DNA of 64,000 bases from Microbacterium gorillae (GCF_000826185.2 NZ_LN648872.1:1-64000); one strand, 5' to 3'; counted from the stretch's first letter, positions 47,680-55,811 are shown. Notes: generated from the letters alone by a model not told the origin. Translations and numbers: made by a program.

Positions 47680-48141
47680 ATGTCAGAGAAGCGCGTCCAT
47701 CTGTCGAAGACGGAGCCGTCCGCCTACAAGGCGCTTGCGGCGTTCTCCACGACCGTCGGTGCCGTGTGCGCCGCGAACGGAATTGATGATCGCCTGAAAG
47801 AGCTGGTGATGATGCACTCATCGATGCTCAACGGATGCGCGTTCTGCGTGCGCACGCACACCCCGAAGGCGCTGGCCGCCGGGGTCTCGGTGGATGACAT
47901 CGCGCAGTTGACGTCCTGGCGCGAGTCCGGGGTCTTCAGCGAACGCGAGCGTGCGGCGCTCGAACTGGCGGAGGAGTTCGTCCGCATCCACGACGGGGGA
48001 GTGCGCGACGAGGTCTACGACCGCGTCGGGTCGGTGTTCACGGAGAAGGAATACGCCGCGCTCTGCTGGGCTTGCATCTCGATCAACGCGTTCAACCGCC
48101 TGGCCATCGCCGGGCGGTACCCGGTGCCGCCCGTCTCATGA
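47680..48141 (+). CDS. AhpD-like / carboxymuconolactone decarboxylase family protein
   Basis: 153 residues, all-helical. The redox pair C53-x2-C56 and H60 lie in NGCAFCVRTH, the AhpD active-site signature; LKELVMMHSSMLN precedes it. Likely a peroxidase or disulfide reductase that handles hydroperoxides. It overlaps the tyrosine phosphatase gene by 4 bases. It is divergent from the hydrolase/ABC operon. Confidence 0.92.
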   Translation: MSEKRVHLSKTEPSAYKALAAFSTTVGAVCAANGIDDRLKELVMMHSSMLNGCAFCVRTHTPKALAAGVSVDDIAQLTSWRESGVFSERERAALELAEEFVRIHDGGVRDEVYDRVGSVFTEKEYAALCWACISINAFNRLAIAGRYPVPPVS

Positions 48142-48869
48142 CACCGCCCACGCTGATTCCGGGAGTCATGAACTTCCGCGACACCGGCGGTCTCCCGGCC
48201 GGCTCCGCGACGTCCCGTCCGGGCGTGCTGTACCGCTCCGGCAACCTCGCGCGCGTGACGCCGGAGGGTGAAGAGGCGTTCGCCGCACTCGGGTTGCGGC
48301 GCATCGTCGATCTGCGCGACGACGAGGAGGTCGTCCGGGACCCATCGCGCGCGGGGTCCGTTCCGATCAGTCGGTTCCCGCTCTTCCTGGGATCGGTGGC
48401 GTCCTTCTTCCAGGCTGACCAGAGTCTGTCCGGCATGTACCGCGCCATGATCGATGACGCGGCCGATCGCGTGGTCGGTGCGGTGCGAGCGATCCTGGAG
48501 GTGCAGCCGGTTCTGGTGCACTGCACCGTGGGCAAGGATCGCACCGGTGTGACCGTCGCCCTCGTGCTGACGGCCGCCGGGGTGGATGAGGACGCGGTGG
48601 TGGCCGACTACGCGCGAACCGAGACGCTGCTGCCCGCCGAGCGAAACCGGCAGGTGCTGGCGCGACTCGGCGCGCTGTACCCGGAGATGGTCCACCTCGA
48701 GGAACTGACCACCCGCTCGCCGGCCGAGGTCATGCGCGGCTTCCTCGCGGACGTCCGGACGCGCTTCGGTTCGGCCGCGAACTTCCTGCGCTCGCACGGG
48801 ATGACCGACGAGGAGATCGCCGGGGCGCGCGATGTGCTGATCGGCTCGGATCGGTCAACGATCCTCTGA
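48138..48869 (+). CDS. Tyrosine phosphatase, PtpB/DSP-like
   Basis: 243 residues. The P-loop HCTVGKDRTG carries Cys129 and the Arg six residues later; upstream NFRDTGGLPAG and LYRSGNLARVTPEG are the conserved N-terminal segments of the MptpB-like family (Y_phosphatase3), and LGLRRIVDLRDDEEV follows. Members dephosphorylate phosphotyrosine, Ser/Thr or phosphoinositides. Translationally coupled to the AhpD-like gene by ATGA. No signal peptide is visible. Confidence 0.92.
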   Translation: MTPPTLIPGVMNFRDTGGLPAGSATSRPGVLYRSGNLARVTPEGEEAFAALGLRRIVDLRDDEEVVRDPSRAGSVPISRFPLFLGSVASFFQADQSLSGMYRAMIDDAADRVVGAVRAILEVQPVLVHCTVGKDRTGVTVALVLTAAGVDEDAVVADYARTETLLPAERNRQVLARLGALYPEMVHLEELTTRSPAEVMRGFLADVRTRFGSAANFLRSHGMTDEEIAGARDVLIGSDRSTIL

Positions 48870-48887
48870 GCGGGCGGAAATCGGTCC

Positions 48888-48908
48888 ATAGGTTAGGCAT
48901 GCCTATCC
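48888..48908 (+). promoter_or_regulatory. Candidate DtxR/IdeR iron box
   Basis: ATAGGTTAGGCATGCCTAT (48888-48906) matches 14 of 19 positions of the consensus TTAGGTTAGSCTAACCTAA, and the core GGTTAGGCATGCCTATCC is a near-perfect palindrome. It lies 6 bases upstream of the -10 TATACT (48915-48920), so bound IdeR would block transcription when iron is high. Confidence 0.65.
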
Positions 48909-48929
48909 TTGTTGTATACTGGCGTCACC

Positions 48930-49382
48930 ATGTCAGCATTCCCCGTCCGCGCCGTCTCGGCCCGTCGTGCCGCTCGGCACCCGCAGGCCCTGCACCTCGT
49001 GGCCGCGGATGACAGCTCGTTCGCCGAGCTCGAAGCGCTCGTGGCGACGCTGCCGCTGTGCGCGACCGGACGGATCTTCGTCGAGGTCGCGGATGCATCG
49101 CAGATCGGTGTCATCGACGCGCCGCCGCGCATGACCGTCACGTGGCTGGATCGCGCGCGGCGCACCGGCCCGATGGGGTCCGGCCGTGCGTGTGCCCGTG
49201 GCGAGGCTCTCACGCGCGCCGTGAACGCCTGGGCGGACGAGATGCTGTGCGACGCGGACACCGCGCCCAGCACGCACATCCTCGCCGGGTTCGTCGCGAG
49301 CGCGGACATGACCGAGCACCTCACCGATCGCGGCGTGCCCGCGTCCGCGATCCACACCTCCGAGGCGTACGGACTGCGCTGA
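48930..49382 (+). CDS. Stand-alone siderophore-interacting (SIP) domain protein
   Basis: 150 residues that match only the C-terminal NAD(P)H-binding SIP half of ViuB/YqjH-type ferric-siderophore reductases: HLVAADDSSFAELEALVATL, then IFVEVADASQIGVID, a middle helix region and the final HILAGFVASADMTEHLTDRG segment. The N-terminal FAD-binding barrel is missing, yet the start ATG at 48930 follows a good -10 and an iron box, so the gene is intact by design rather than truncated. Probably helps release iron or is a regulator; partner unknown. Confidence 0.8.
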   Translation: MSAFPVRAVSARRAARHPQALHLVAADDSSFAELEALVATLPLCATGRIFVEVADASQIGVIDAPPRMTVTWLDRARRTGPMGSGRACARGEALTRAVNAWADEMLCDADTAPSTHILAGFVASADMTEHLTDRGVPASAIHTSEAYGLR

Positions 49383-49384
49383 GC

Positions 49385-49834
49385 TCAGGCTCCGCGGCGG
49401 ACGTAGTTGCCGTCCTCCAGTCCCGCCTCGATCTCGAAGCGGTTGCGCAACGGGTCGTAGCCGGACAGCGCGTACAGGATCGGCAGCAGCAGACCGTAGT
49501 GACGCCATTGGCGGGCGTGGACGGCCTCGTGCTTCAGGACCAGATCCGTGGGGTCCACGTCGCCGGTGAGGAAGCAGTTGCCGACACAGACACCGCCGCG
49601 ACCGAACGCCCAGTTCGGCATGCCGCGGAAGACCCACAGCCCCTGGCGGTGATCGACACGTCCGCGGCTGAGCAGCAGCCCCCAGGTCCACCCGAGTCCA
49701 CAGCCCCACCAATAACCGAGCCGGCTGATCGGCGAGCTCAGCAGGAATCCGGGAATGAACACGTCCATGCGTCGGCCGCGGGCGGCGATGCGGTCGGCGC
49801 GCTCGCGCCAGTTCGCGGGGATCGAGCGGGTCAT
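49385..49834 (-). CDS. HEAVH-motif protein, unknown (putative metallopeptidase-like)
   Basis: 149 residues. LVLKHEAVHARQWRHYG contains HExxH, the zinc-binding sequence of many metallopeptidases, inside a helix. Upstream is an aromatic hydrophobic stretch (YWWGCGLGWTWGLLLS) that may enter the membrane, and a downstream NRFEIEAGLEDGNYVRR could supply the third ligand. It overlaps the arginase-family gene by 4 bases (ATGA), so the two are co-translated. Catalytic activity is not assured; similar actinobacterial proteins are annotated only as hypothetical. Confidence 0.7.
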   Translation of the reverse strand: MTRSIPANWRERADRIAARGRRMDVFIPGFLLSSPISRLGYWWGCGLGWTWGLLLSRGRVDHRQGLWVFRGMPNWAFGRGGVCVGNCFLTGDVDPTDLVLKHEAVHARQWRHYGLLLPILYALSGYDPLRNRFEIEAGLEDGNYVRRGA

Positions 49835-50643
49835 GCGAGTGCTCCGATGATGCGCAGGATCGTGCCGAGGTCTTCGACGGCGGCGGTCGGGGATGCGGGG
49901 GAGAAACCGGCGACGGTCGCTCCGGCGAGGGGGAATCGCTCGCGGAGGGCCGTGATGGTGTCGACGACCTGCGTTCTGGTCAGGCCGAACGGGACGGCAT
50001 CGCCGACCCCGACGATCGCGGCCGGGTCCAGGACGTCGAGGTCGATGTGCACGTAGACGCGCGTGGCTCCGCTGGCTGCGACGGCCGCGACGACGGTGGC
50101 CGGACCGAGGTCGTCGCCGGCGATGTCGGTGATGGGTGACGAGGCGAGGTGGTCGACCTCGGCCTCGTCCCGCGCGCGTGCCCCGATGAGGACCACGCGC
50201 TCGGGTGCGAGGGCTCCGGAGACCAGCGTCTCGCTCCCGTCGCCGAGGATCGCGCGCAACGCCATCCCGGCGAACGCCCCGGAGGGGGAGGAGTCCGCGG
50301 TGTGCAGGTCGGGGTGCGCATCGAACCAGACCAGGGCCAGGTCATCTCCGGCGACGTGCGCCACGGCCGGCACCGACACCGAGCAGTCGCCGCCGACCAC
50401 CAGGGCGTGCTCGTCATCGGGCAGACGATCCAGGGCCACGGTGAGTTCCTCCTGCACGCGGCGGAGGGAGCTCGCGCGCAGCACACCGGTTTCAATCGGC
50501 TCACCCGCTTCGAGGGGAACGTCGACGTGAACGACCTTCGCATGGGGCAGGTCTCCGGAGATGGCCTCGGCGCCGTCAGCGAGCGCCATCGCCCGGGACT
50601 GGGGCGACCCCTGCCACTGCGGAACCACCACGAAACGCGTCAT
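49831..50643 (-). CDS. Arginase/agmatinase/formimidoylglutamase family protein
   Basis: 270 residues from ATG 50643 with GGATGGGGGG upstream. Ureohydrolase metal motifs: GGDCS, DAHPDLHT and HIDLDVLDP. In the first motif the usual His (GGDHS) is replaced by Cys, which removes or alters one manganese ligand; the other ligands are kept. So arginase activity is uncertain and another amidino substrate is possible. First gene of a unit with the HEAVH protein. Confidence 0.85.
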   Translation of the reverse strand: MTRFVVVPQWQGSPQSRAMALADGAEAISGDLPHAKVVHVDVPLEAGEPIETGVLRASSLRRVQEELTVALDRLPDDEHALVVGGDCSVSVPAVAHVAGDDLALVWFDAHPDLHTADSSPSGAFAGMALRAILGDGSETLVSGALAPERVVLIGARARDEAEVDHLASSPITDIAGDDLGPATVVAAVAASGATRVYVHIDLDVLDPAAIVGVGDAVPFGLTRTQVVDTITALRERFPLAGATVAGFSPASPTAAVEDLGTILRIIGALA

Positions 50644-50710
50644 CCCCCCATCCTTCCACCGCACGTTTCGGGCGGAGCGCTCAGGGAGGCATCAGTCGTC
50701 CCGCTGACAG

Positions 50711-50749
50711 CGAACGGGGCACCGGCACGATGTGCCGATGCCCCGTTCG
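50711..50749 (-). terminator. Terminator of pspA
   Basis: CGAACGGGGCA pairs perfectly with its complement (11 bases), and an inner CGGCAC-GAT-GTGCCG hairpin extends the stem past a single mismatch. It lies 9 bases after the pspA stop on the minus strand. Confidence 0.85.
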
Positions 50750-50758
50750 GGTTCCTGC

Positions 50759-51496
50759 TTACTGCTCGATGGCGTGCGGTGCCTTGCCGGACTTCAGCTC
50801 GGCCAGGCGAGCCTCGACCTCGGTCAGCTGACCCATGTCGTCGAGCTGGTTGAACTGCGCGTCCAGCGACGAGGCGGCGATCTCCGCCTTGCCCTGCGCC
50901 AGCGCCTCCTGACGGCGCACCTTGTCCTCGAAGCGGGACAGGTCGCTCGTCGGGTCGAGGACGTTGATCGACGACACGGCGTCGTGGACCTTCGTCTGCG
51001 CCTCGGCCGTCTTCGAACGCGCGATGAGCTCGGAGCGCTTGGCCTTCAGCTCCTCGAGCTTCTGCTTCATGCCGTTCAGGCCGTCCTTGAGCTTGTCGAC
51101 GACCTCGGTCTGCGAGGCGATCGTGGGCTCGGCCGTCTTGGCCTCGTTCTCGCTGGAGATCTGGCGTTGCAGCGCGATCTTGGCGAGGTTGTCGAACTTG
51201 TCGGCGTCCGAGCTGTTGCCGGACGTGCGGAACTCGTCGGCCTTCTTGGACGCGGCGAGGGCCTTGTTGCCCCACTCGTTCGCGGACTGGACGTCCTCGG
51301 AGTGGTCGCGCTCGAGCAGACGCAGGTTGCCGATGGTCTCCGCGATCGCGGACTCCGCGTCGGCGATGTTGTTCGTGTAATCGCGCACGAGCTGGTCCAG
51401 CATCTTCTGCGGGTCCTCGGCGGAATCGATCATCGCGTTGACGTTCGCGCGGATCAGGGTGGAGATGCGGCCGAAGATCGACTGCTTTGCCATCAT
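50759..51496 (-). CDS. pspA: Phage shock protein A homologue (PspA/Vipp1)
   Basis: 245 residues from ATG 51496, with GAAAGGA as ribosome site (a second ATG follows at 51493). The family signature is at the start: KQSIFGRISTLIRANVNAMI and DSAEDPQKMLDQLVRDY, then a long heptad coiled coil and a C-terminal helical region (DAQFNQLDDMGQLTEVEARL). PspA coats and stabilises stressed membrane. It follows the TPM-domain gene by 76 bases on the same strand. No dedicated PspC or PspM partner is nearby. Confidence 0.95.
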   Translation of the reverse strand: MMAKQSIFGRISTLIRANVNAMIDSAEDPQKMLDQLVRDYTNNIADAESAIAETIGNLRLLERDHSEDVQSANEWGNKALAASKKADEFRTSGNSSDADKFDNLAKIALQRQISSENEAKTAEPTIASQTEVVDKLKDGLNGMKQKLEELKAKRSELIARSKTAEAQTKVHDAVSSINVLDPTSDLSRFEDKVRRQEALAQGKAEIAASSLDAQFNQLDDMGQLTEVEARLAELKSGKAPHAIEQ

Positions 51497-51572
51497 GGGT
51501 TTTCCTTTCGTGGAAGGTCTTCTGAAGATCATTCGCTACGTTCTCGGCGCCGGGCGCCCTGGGTGGGTTCGG

Positions 51573-53564
51573 TCAGAATCGGCGGCCTCCGCCTCCGCCT
51601 CCGCGGCCGCCGCCCCCGAACCCGCCGACGGAGAAACCGCCGCCGCCCCCGCCCCAGCTGCCGCCTCGGCTGCGTCCGCCGCCGAGACTGTTGCCGATCA
51701 GGATGCCGCCGAGCAGAGCTCCCAGCGAGTCGCCGCCGCCACCACCGCTCCCGCCGCCGTAGCCGTCGCCGCCCCAACCGCCGACGTCGTTCTGCGCGAG
51801 CGAGTTCGCTTCGCGGGCGAGCTGCAGAGCGCGCTCGGCCTCGGACAGCGCGCCCTCGACGTTCCCGTTCGCGGTGTTCGCACGTGCGCGCTCCAAGGAA
51901 GCCGAGGACTCGGCGAGACGGGTGCGTGCGGTCGCGCCGACCGCCCCGCGACGCGACATGATGAATTCGTAGGCGGACTGATACTGAGCCTGCGCGGACG
52001 CCATCGTGGACTGCAATTGCGACTGGGCGCGCTGGGCGCGCTGGGCGGCATCCCGTGCCTGCTGCACCACGGTGTCGATCTGGGTGTTCGCGGCCTGGAG
52101 TGACTGGAACGCCTCCAACGGTGAGCGCGCCGCGCCGGAGAGCTGCTGCTGAGCGGCGGCCAACTGCTGCTGGGTCGTGGCGATCGCCTGGGCGACCCGG
52201 CCGTCCGGGTCCGGCAGCGACTGCGCCACGGTGATGTCCTGTGTGAGCTCCGCGACCAGCGGCGCGAGCTGGGACTCGCTCTGCTTGAGCTGATCGGCCA
52301 GGTGGTCCACGGCGTCTTCCAGGTCGGTGGCCTGCTGCACCGCGCCTTCGGCGGCGCGGATGGCGACGGCCGCCGTGCCGTTCTCGCCGGCGGCGATGGC
52401 CTGGTCGGCCTTGGTGATCTCGCCGTCCGCGAACGCGATGCGCGAGCGTGCCTGCGTGGGATTGTCCGCGACGGCGGCCAGGGCGGTGGGCGCGTACTGG
52501 CTCCCGAGCGAGCCGAGCACCTGCGTCGCACGGTCGATCTCGGCGACCGCCCCCGCGCGCAGGCGCTTGACGTTCTCCAGAGCCGCCGGAGCGTTCTCGG
52601 TCAGCTTGCGCAGCTCGTCGAACGAGGCCTTCTTCTCCTCGAGCTTCGCGGACGCATCGGTGCACAGCTGAATGATGCGTTCATTCCACTGCCGCTTCTC
52701 CTGCTCGGTGTCCGGGATCTCGTCATCCAGCTTCTGCTTCAGACCGAACGCCTCATCGAGGCTGATCGCGGCGGCGTCGATCGCCGCGGCGTACTCGGCG
52801 ATCGAGTCGTCGCCGAACTGGGCGCGTGCGAACTCGAGCTCCTGCTTGCTGGATTTCAGTGCGTCGTCGGCCTGCACGAGCGCGACGCCGGCGGTGCGGG
52901 CGAGCTCGGCGAGCGACTGCTGCTTCTCGGCCTCAGCGGCGGCCCTCTTGCGCGCACGGGCGATGAGGACCACGATCACCACGATCACGGCGATGGCGAC
53001 GAGGACGCCGATCACGACCATCGTCGTCCGTCCGGCGCGGGCCGGTGCCTGCACCAGGATGTCGTCGGCCTTGTCCGCGGCGGCCAGGAGTGCTCCGCTC
53101 CAATCGCTCTTCTGCAGCGACGGAGCCATCGCGTCCATGATCGCTTCGCGGTCGCTCGAGCTGAGCTTGCCCGCGTTCTGGGCCATGTCGATCGTGTAGC
53201 TGCGGCCCTCGGTGGCGATGGCGACGAGGTACTGCGTGTCGGCCATGTTGCTCATCGTCGCGGTCTGCGCGGCCCAACTCTGCGTGTCGCTGGGGTTCGT
53301 GAAATCCGGAACGAGAACCGCGAAGAAGTCCACACCGGTGTCCGTGCTGAGCTTGAGGTAGCGCTCGTTGACCTGGTTCTCCTGTGCGGAGGACAGCGCA
53401 TCGCTGAGGTCGGTGACGCGCGTCGAGCCGAGCTGAACCGGATCGGTGGCCGACGCAGCGGTCGCGCCGACTCCCACCAGCAGTGCCCCCATCACGGCTC
53501 CGAGCGCCAGCGCCCGGTGCCATCCTCGGGCGATGCGGTGAGATCGAGACGAGGTTGTGATCAC
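51573..53564 (-). CDS. TPM-domain membrane protein with long coiled coil
   Basis: 663 residues: GTG start, signal peptide (about 1-39, ending TAASA), external TPM domain (about 45-165, DLSDALSSAQENQVNERYLK), one membrane helix (about 183-206), then a long cytoplasmic helical region of about 390 residues rich in Gln/Ala, and a Gly/Ser-rich tail that contains short hydrophobic blocks (LGALLGGILIGNSLGGG). Its cytoplasmic half is paralogous to the protein at 873-2186. TAGAGT ends 6 bases before the GTG. The TPM fold is linked to photosystem repair and thiol-disulfide roles in plants; here it probably works with PspA, in the next gene. Confidence 0.9.
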   Translation of the reverse strand: MITTSSRSHRIARGWHRALALGAVMGALLVGVGATAASATDPVQLGSTRVTDLSDALSSAQENQVNERYLKLSTDTGVDFFAVLVPDFTNPSDTQSWAAQTATMSNMADTQYLVAIATEGRSYTIDMAQNAGKLSSSDREAIMDAMAPSLQKSDWSGALLAAADKADDILVQAPARAGRTTMVVIGVLVAIAVIVVIVVLIARARKRAAAEAEKQQSLAELARTAGVALVQADDALKSSKQELEFARAQFGDDSIAEYAAAIDAAAISLDEAFGLKQKLDDEIPDTEQEKRQWNERIIQLCTDASAKLEEKKASFDELRKLTENAPAALENVKRLRAGAVAEIDRATQVLGSLGSQYAPTALAAVADNPTQARSRIAFADGEITKADQAIAAGENGTAAVAIRAAEGAVQQATDLEDAVDHLADQLKQSESQLAPLVAELTQDITVAQSLPDPDGRVAQAIATTQQQLAAAQQQLSGAARSPLEAFQSLQAANTQIDTVVQQARDAAQRAQRAQSQLQSTMASAQAQYQSAYEFIMSRRGAVGATARTRLAESSASLERARANTANGNVEGALSEAERALQLAREANSLAQNDVGGWGGDGYGGGSGGGGGDSLGALLGGILIGNSLGGGRSRGGSWGGGGGGFSVGGFGGGGRGGGGGGRRF

Positions 53565-53570
53565 ACGCCC

Positions 53571-53576
53571 ACTCTA
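53571..53576 (-). promoter_or_regulatory. -10 box TAGAGT, leaderless-type promoter
   Basis: On the minus strand the box ends 6 bases before the GTG at 53564. Confidence 0.6.
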
Positions 53577-53659
53577 TGGGTGTGGCGGCCTCCTGGCACC
53601 AGTGCTTTCTCAGAACTCTGCGCCGGGCGTGCCTCAGTTCGTGCGCTGAAACTCGCACG

Positions 53660-53665
53660 TAGGCT
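53660..53665 (+). promoter_or_regulatory. -10 box TAGGCT of the DUF3097 gene
   Basis: Here the box lies 20 bases before the start, and an AGGAGGT site (53676-53682) fills the leader, so this gene is translated from a short normal leader. Confidence 0.55.
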
Positions 53666-53685
53666 GGGCAGGTTCAGGAGGTGGC

Positions 53686-54522
53686 ATGGACGACCGATAC
53701 GGCACTGACGTGCTGGCTGCGGGCTGGCGCGATCGCGGCAAGCCGACGGTGGCGAAGATTCCGGCCGAGATCGACATGGTGCTCGAGGTGGCCGCCGACG
53801 GATTCGTCGGGGCGGTCACGAAGGCGGACGCGCGGGAGGTCGAGCTCGAGGACCGGTTCGGTCGGAAGCGCCTGTTCCCGCTCGGCCACGGTTTCCTGCT
53901 GGACGGCACGGGTGTGGAACTGCTGGCTCCGACGCCGAAAGCACGGGTCGCCGGACCGGCGCGGACCGCGTCCGGTTCCTTCGCCGTCGCGGACGCTCGG
54001 GCCCGCATCGCGCGCCCGAGCCGCATCCTCGTCGAGGGAAAGCACGACGCCGAGCTCGTGGAGAAGGTCTGGGGCGACGACCTGCGTGTGGAGGGCGTCG
54101 TCGTGGAGTTCCTGCAGGGCATCGACCTGCTCGACGAACTTCTCGAGGAGGAGCCCCCGACGTCCGAGCGGCGCTACGGCGTGCTCGTCGACCACCTCGT
54201 GCCGGGGTCGAAGGAGTCGCGCATCGCGCAGACGATCATGCGCGGTCCGCACGGCGCCCACATCAAGATCGTCGGCCACCCGTATGTCGATGTGTGGCAG
54301 ACCGTCACGCCCAAGGCGATGGGGATCAAGGCCTGGCCGGAGGTGCCGCGCGGCACGGACTGGAAGACCGGCATCTGCCGCGGCCTCGGCTGGCCGCACG
54401 CCACCCCCGCCGATCTGGCGCGGGCCTGGCAGCGCATCCTCGGCCACGTGCACTCCTACCGTGACCTCGAGCCCTCCCTCCTCGGCCGCGTCGAGGAACT
54501 CATCGACTTCGTGACCGCCTGA
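53686..54522 (+). CDS. DUF3097 family protein, Toprim-like
   Basis: 278 residues. N-terminal beta-rich part (about 25-90, with VLEVAADGFVGAVTKADARE and RFGRKRLFPLG), then a Toprim-like domain with RILVEGKHDAELVEKVWGD (Glu of the first Toprim motif) and VLVDHLVPGSKESRIA as the acidic pair region. DUF3097 is restricted to actinobacteria and has no known role; the fold suggests nucleic acid or nucleotide chemistry. AGGAGGT lies 3 bases from the ATG. Confidence 0.9.
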   Translation: MDDRYGTDVLAAGWRDRGKPTVAKIPAEIDMVLEVAADGFVGAVTKADAREVELEDRFGRKRLFPLGHGFLLDGTGVELLAPTPKARVAGPARTASGSFAVADARARIARPSRILVEGKHDAELVEKVWGDDLRVEGVVVEFLQGIDLLDELLEEEPPTSERRYGVLVDHLVPGSKESRIAQTIMRGPHGAHIKIVGHPYVDVWQTVTPKAMGIKAWPEVPRGTDWKTGICRGLGWPHATPADLARAWQRILGHVHSYRDLEPSLLGRVEELIDFVTA

Positions 54523-54551
54523 CGGCGTCGGGTGCCGCGGATGGGCTCGCG

Positions 54552-54557
54552 TACCCT
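54552..54557 (+). promoter_or_regulatory. -10 box TACCCT of trmB
   Basis: Ends 7 bases before the GTG at 54565, which also fixes the start against a second GTG two bases earlier that is out of frame. Confidence 0.5.
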
Positions 54558-54564
54558 GGACTGT

Positions 54565-55299
54565 GTGACCGATGAGCCGCACGATGTCCCGTTCCGCAAG
54601 CAGACCGTCTCCTACGTGCGACGCTCGGGCCGGATGTCGGACGCGCAGGAGCGCGCCTGGGCGGACCTCAGCGACACGTACCTGATCGACGTGCCGCGCG
54701 ACGTGGCTCAGATGTCGGTCCACGCCGACGCGCAGTTCATTCCGGAACAGGCATACGGCCGCTCGGCCCCACTGATCGTCGAGATCGGGTCGGGGCAGGG
54801 GCACGCGATCGTGCACGCCGCGTCCGGACATCCGGAGACGGACTTCCTCGCCGTGGAGGTGTTCCGGGCCGGACTCGCTCGAACGATGCTCGACGCGGAC
54901 AAGGCCGGGGTCACGAATCTGCGGCTGGCCGAGGCGAACGCCCCGGAGGTGCTCGCGAAGCTGCTGCCGGCGGCGTCCGTGGACGAGGTTTGGGTGTTCT
55001 TCCCGGACCCGTGGCACAAGGTGCGCCACAACAAGCGTCGCCTCATTCAGGACTCGTTCCTACCCCTCGTCGCCGGAGCACTGCGCGACGGTGGCGTCGT
55101 CCGGATGGCGACGGACTGGGAGGAGTACGCGCTGCAGATGCGCGAGGTCTTCGACGGGGGCGCGGACTTCGAGCGCGACTTCACGGGGGAGTGGGCGGAC
55201 CGGTTCGACGGCCGCGTGCTCACCGCCTTCGAACGCAAGGGTGAGCGTGCCGGGCGCGCCATCCACGACCTCTCGTATCGGCGTCTTCCGCGCGTCTGA
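54565..55299 (+). CDS. trmB: tRNA (guanine-N7-)-methyltransferase TrmB
   Basis: 244 residues from GTG 54565 (TDEPHDVPFRKQTVSYVRRS). Rossmann motif EIGSGQGHAIVHAASG, then DFLAVEVFRAGLART, and the family signature VWVFFPDPWHKVRHNKRRL with catalytic Asp/His residues. It makes m7G46 in tRNA. It lies downstream of the DUF3097 gene with its own weak -10. Confidence 0.96.
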   Translation: MTDEPHDVPFRKQTVSYVRRSGRMSDAQERAWADLSDTYLIDVPRDVAQMSVHADAQFIPEQAYGRSAPLIVEIGSGQGHAIVHAASGHPETDFLAVEVFRAGLARTMLDADKAGVTNLRLAEANAPEVLAKLLPAASVDEVWVFFPDPWHKVRHNKRRLIQDSFLPLVAGALRDGGVVRMATDWEEYALQMREVFDGGADFERDFTGEWADRFDGRVLTAFERKGERAGRAIHDLSYRRLPRV

Positions 55300-55345
55300 C
55301 GGGTTCACGTTCTCGTTGACCTTGAGGTGAACTTCGGACGAACTC

Positions 55346-55373
55346 TTGACTCTCGATCGGGTCGGAGTAAATT
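55346..55373 (+). promoter_or_regulatory. Strong promoter TTGACT-N16-TAAATT
   Basis: Good -35 and -10 hexamers (55346-55351 and 55368-55373) with 16-base spacing, by far the best sigma-70 style match in the window, yet no real gene follows on the plus strand. The patch is AT-rich compared with its surroundings. Confidence 0.75.
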
Positions 55374-55379
55374 GTGTCG

Positions 55380-55479
55380 TGCGAACAGAAAACGGAAACG
55401 ATGGACTCGCAAGAGTTCGGGATACGGAGACCGGAAACACCGCATTGGATGCCCTCGGAGCCTCGGTTCCGGGGGCATC
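55380..55479 (+). ncRNA. Candidate small RNA between trmB and a zinc-ribbon gene
   Basis: Predicted transcript of about 100 bases from the strong promoter, ending at the hairpin 55448-55479 (12-base stem GATGCCCTCGGA, 8-base loop). The first half is purine-rich (CAGAAAACGGAAACGATGG). A frame from ATG at 55401 passes through the hairpin without stop and has no ribosome site, so it is not convincing as a gene. The next gene on the other strand has its stop at 55496. The transcript start and end are inferred. Confidence 0.5.
55448..55479. terminator. Hairpin terminator, candidate 3' end of the small RNA
   Basis: A 12-base stem with one G-T pair and an 8-base loop, followed by GCGCG rather than T. 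It can also end transcription of the convergent zinc-ribbon gene. Confidence 0.65.
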
Positions 55480-55495
55480 GCGCGTGTCCGGACGA

Positions 55496-55693
55496 TCAGC
55501 GATCGAACCAGTGGATGAAGCCGCAGCTCGCGCAGACCAGGCAGGTCGCGTCGTCGTTCGCCCAGTCCAGGTTGAGCAGCGTCATCCCGGTCGTCTGCAG
55601 CTTGTACGCGTGCCTGGTGAAGGTGTCGTTCCGGCACACCAGGCAGGCCAGCGCCGTCCCGTTCGCCAGCGTGAATGTCGATGCTGCCGCCAT
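55496..55693 (-). CDS. Zinc-ribbon protein, 65 residues
   Basis: Cysteines at 17, 20, 51, 54 and 57, in ACLVCRND and TCLVCASC, form two CxxC knuckles of a treble-clef or zinc ribbon. The end GFIHWFDR suggests a short hydrophobic recognition strand. The start has GAGGGGG upstream. Small proteins of this kind bind zinc in nucleic acid or protein contacts; partner unknown. Convergent with the candidate small RNA. Confidence 0.8.
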   Translation of the reverse strand: MAAASTFTLANGTALACLVCRNDTFTRHAYKLQTTGMTLLNLDWANDDATCLVCASCGFIHWFDR

Positions 55694-55811
55694 GGCCCGT
55701 CCCCCTCGGATTCACGCCCGTCGTCTACGCGACGGACCGTTCGCTCAGCGTACCCCCGCGGACCTCTCGACCCGGGGTGGCACCGCGTCGGGGACGGGCG
55801 TCGTGCGGTGC

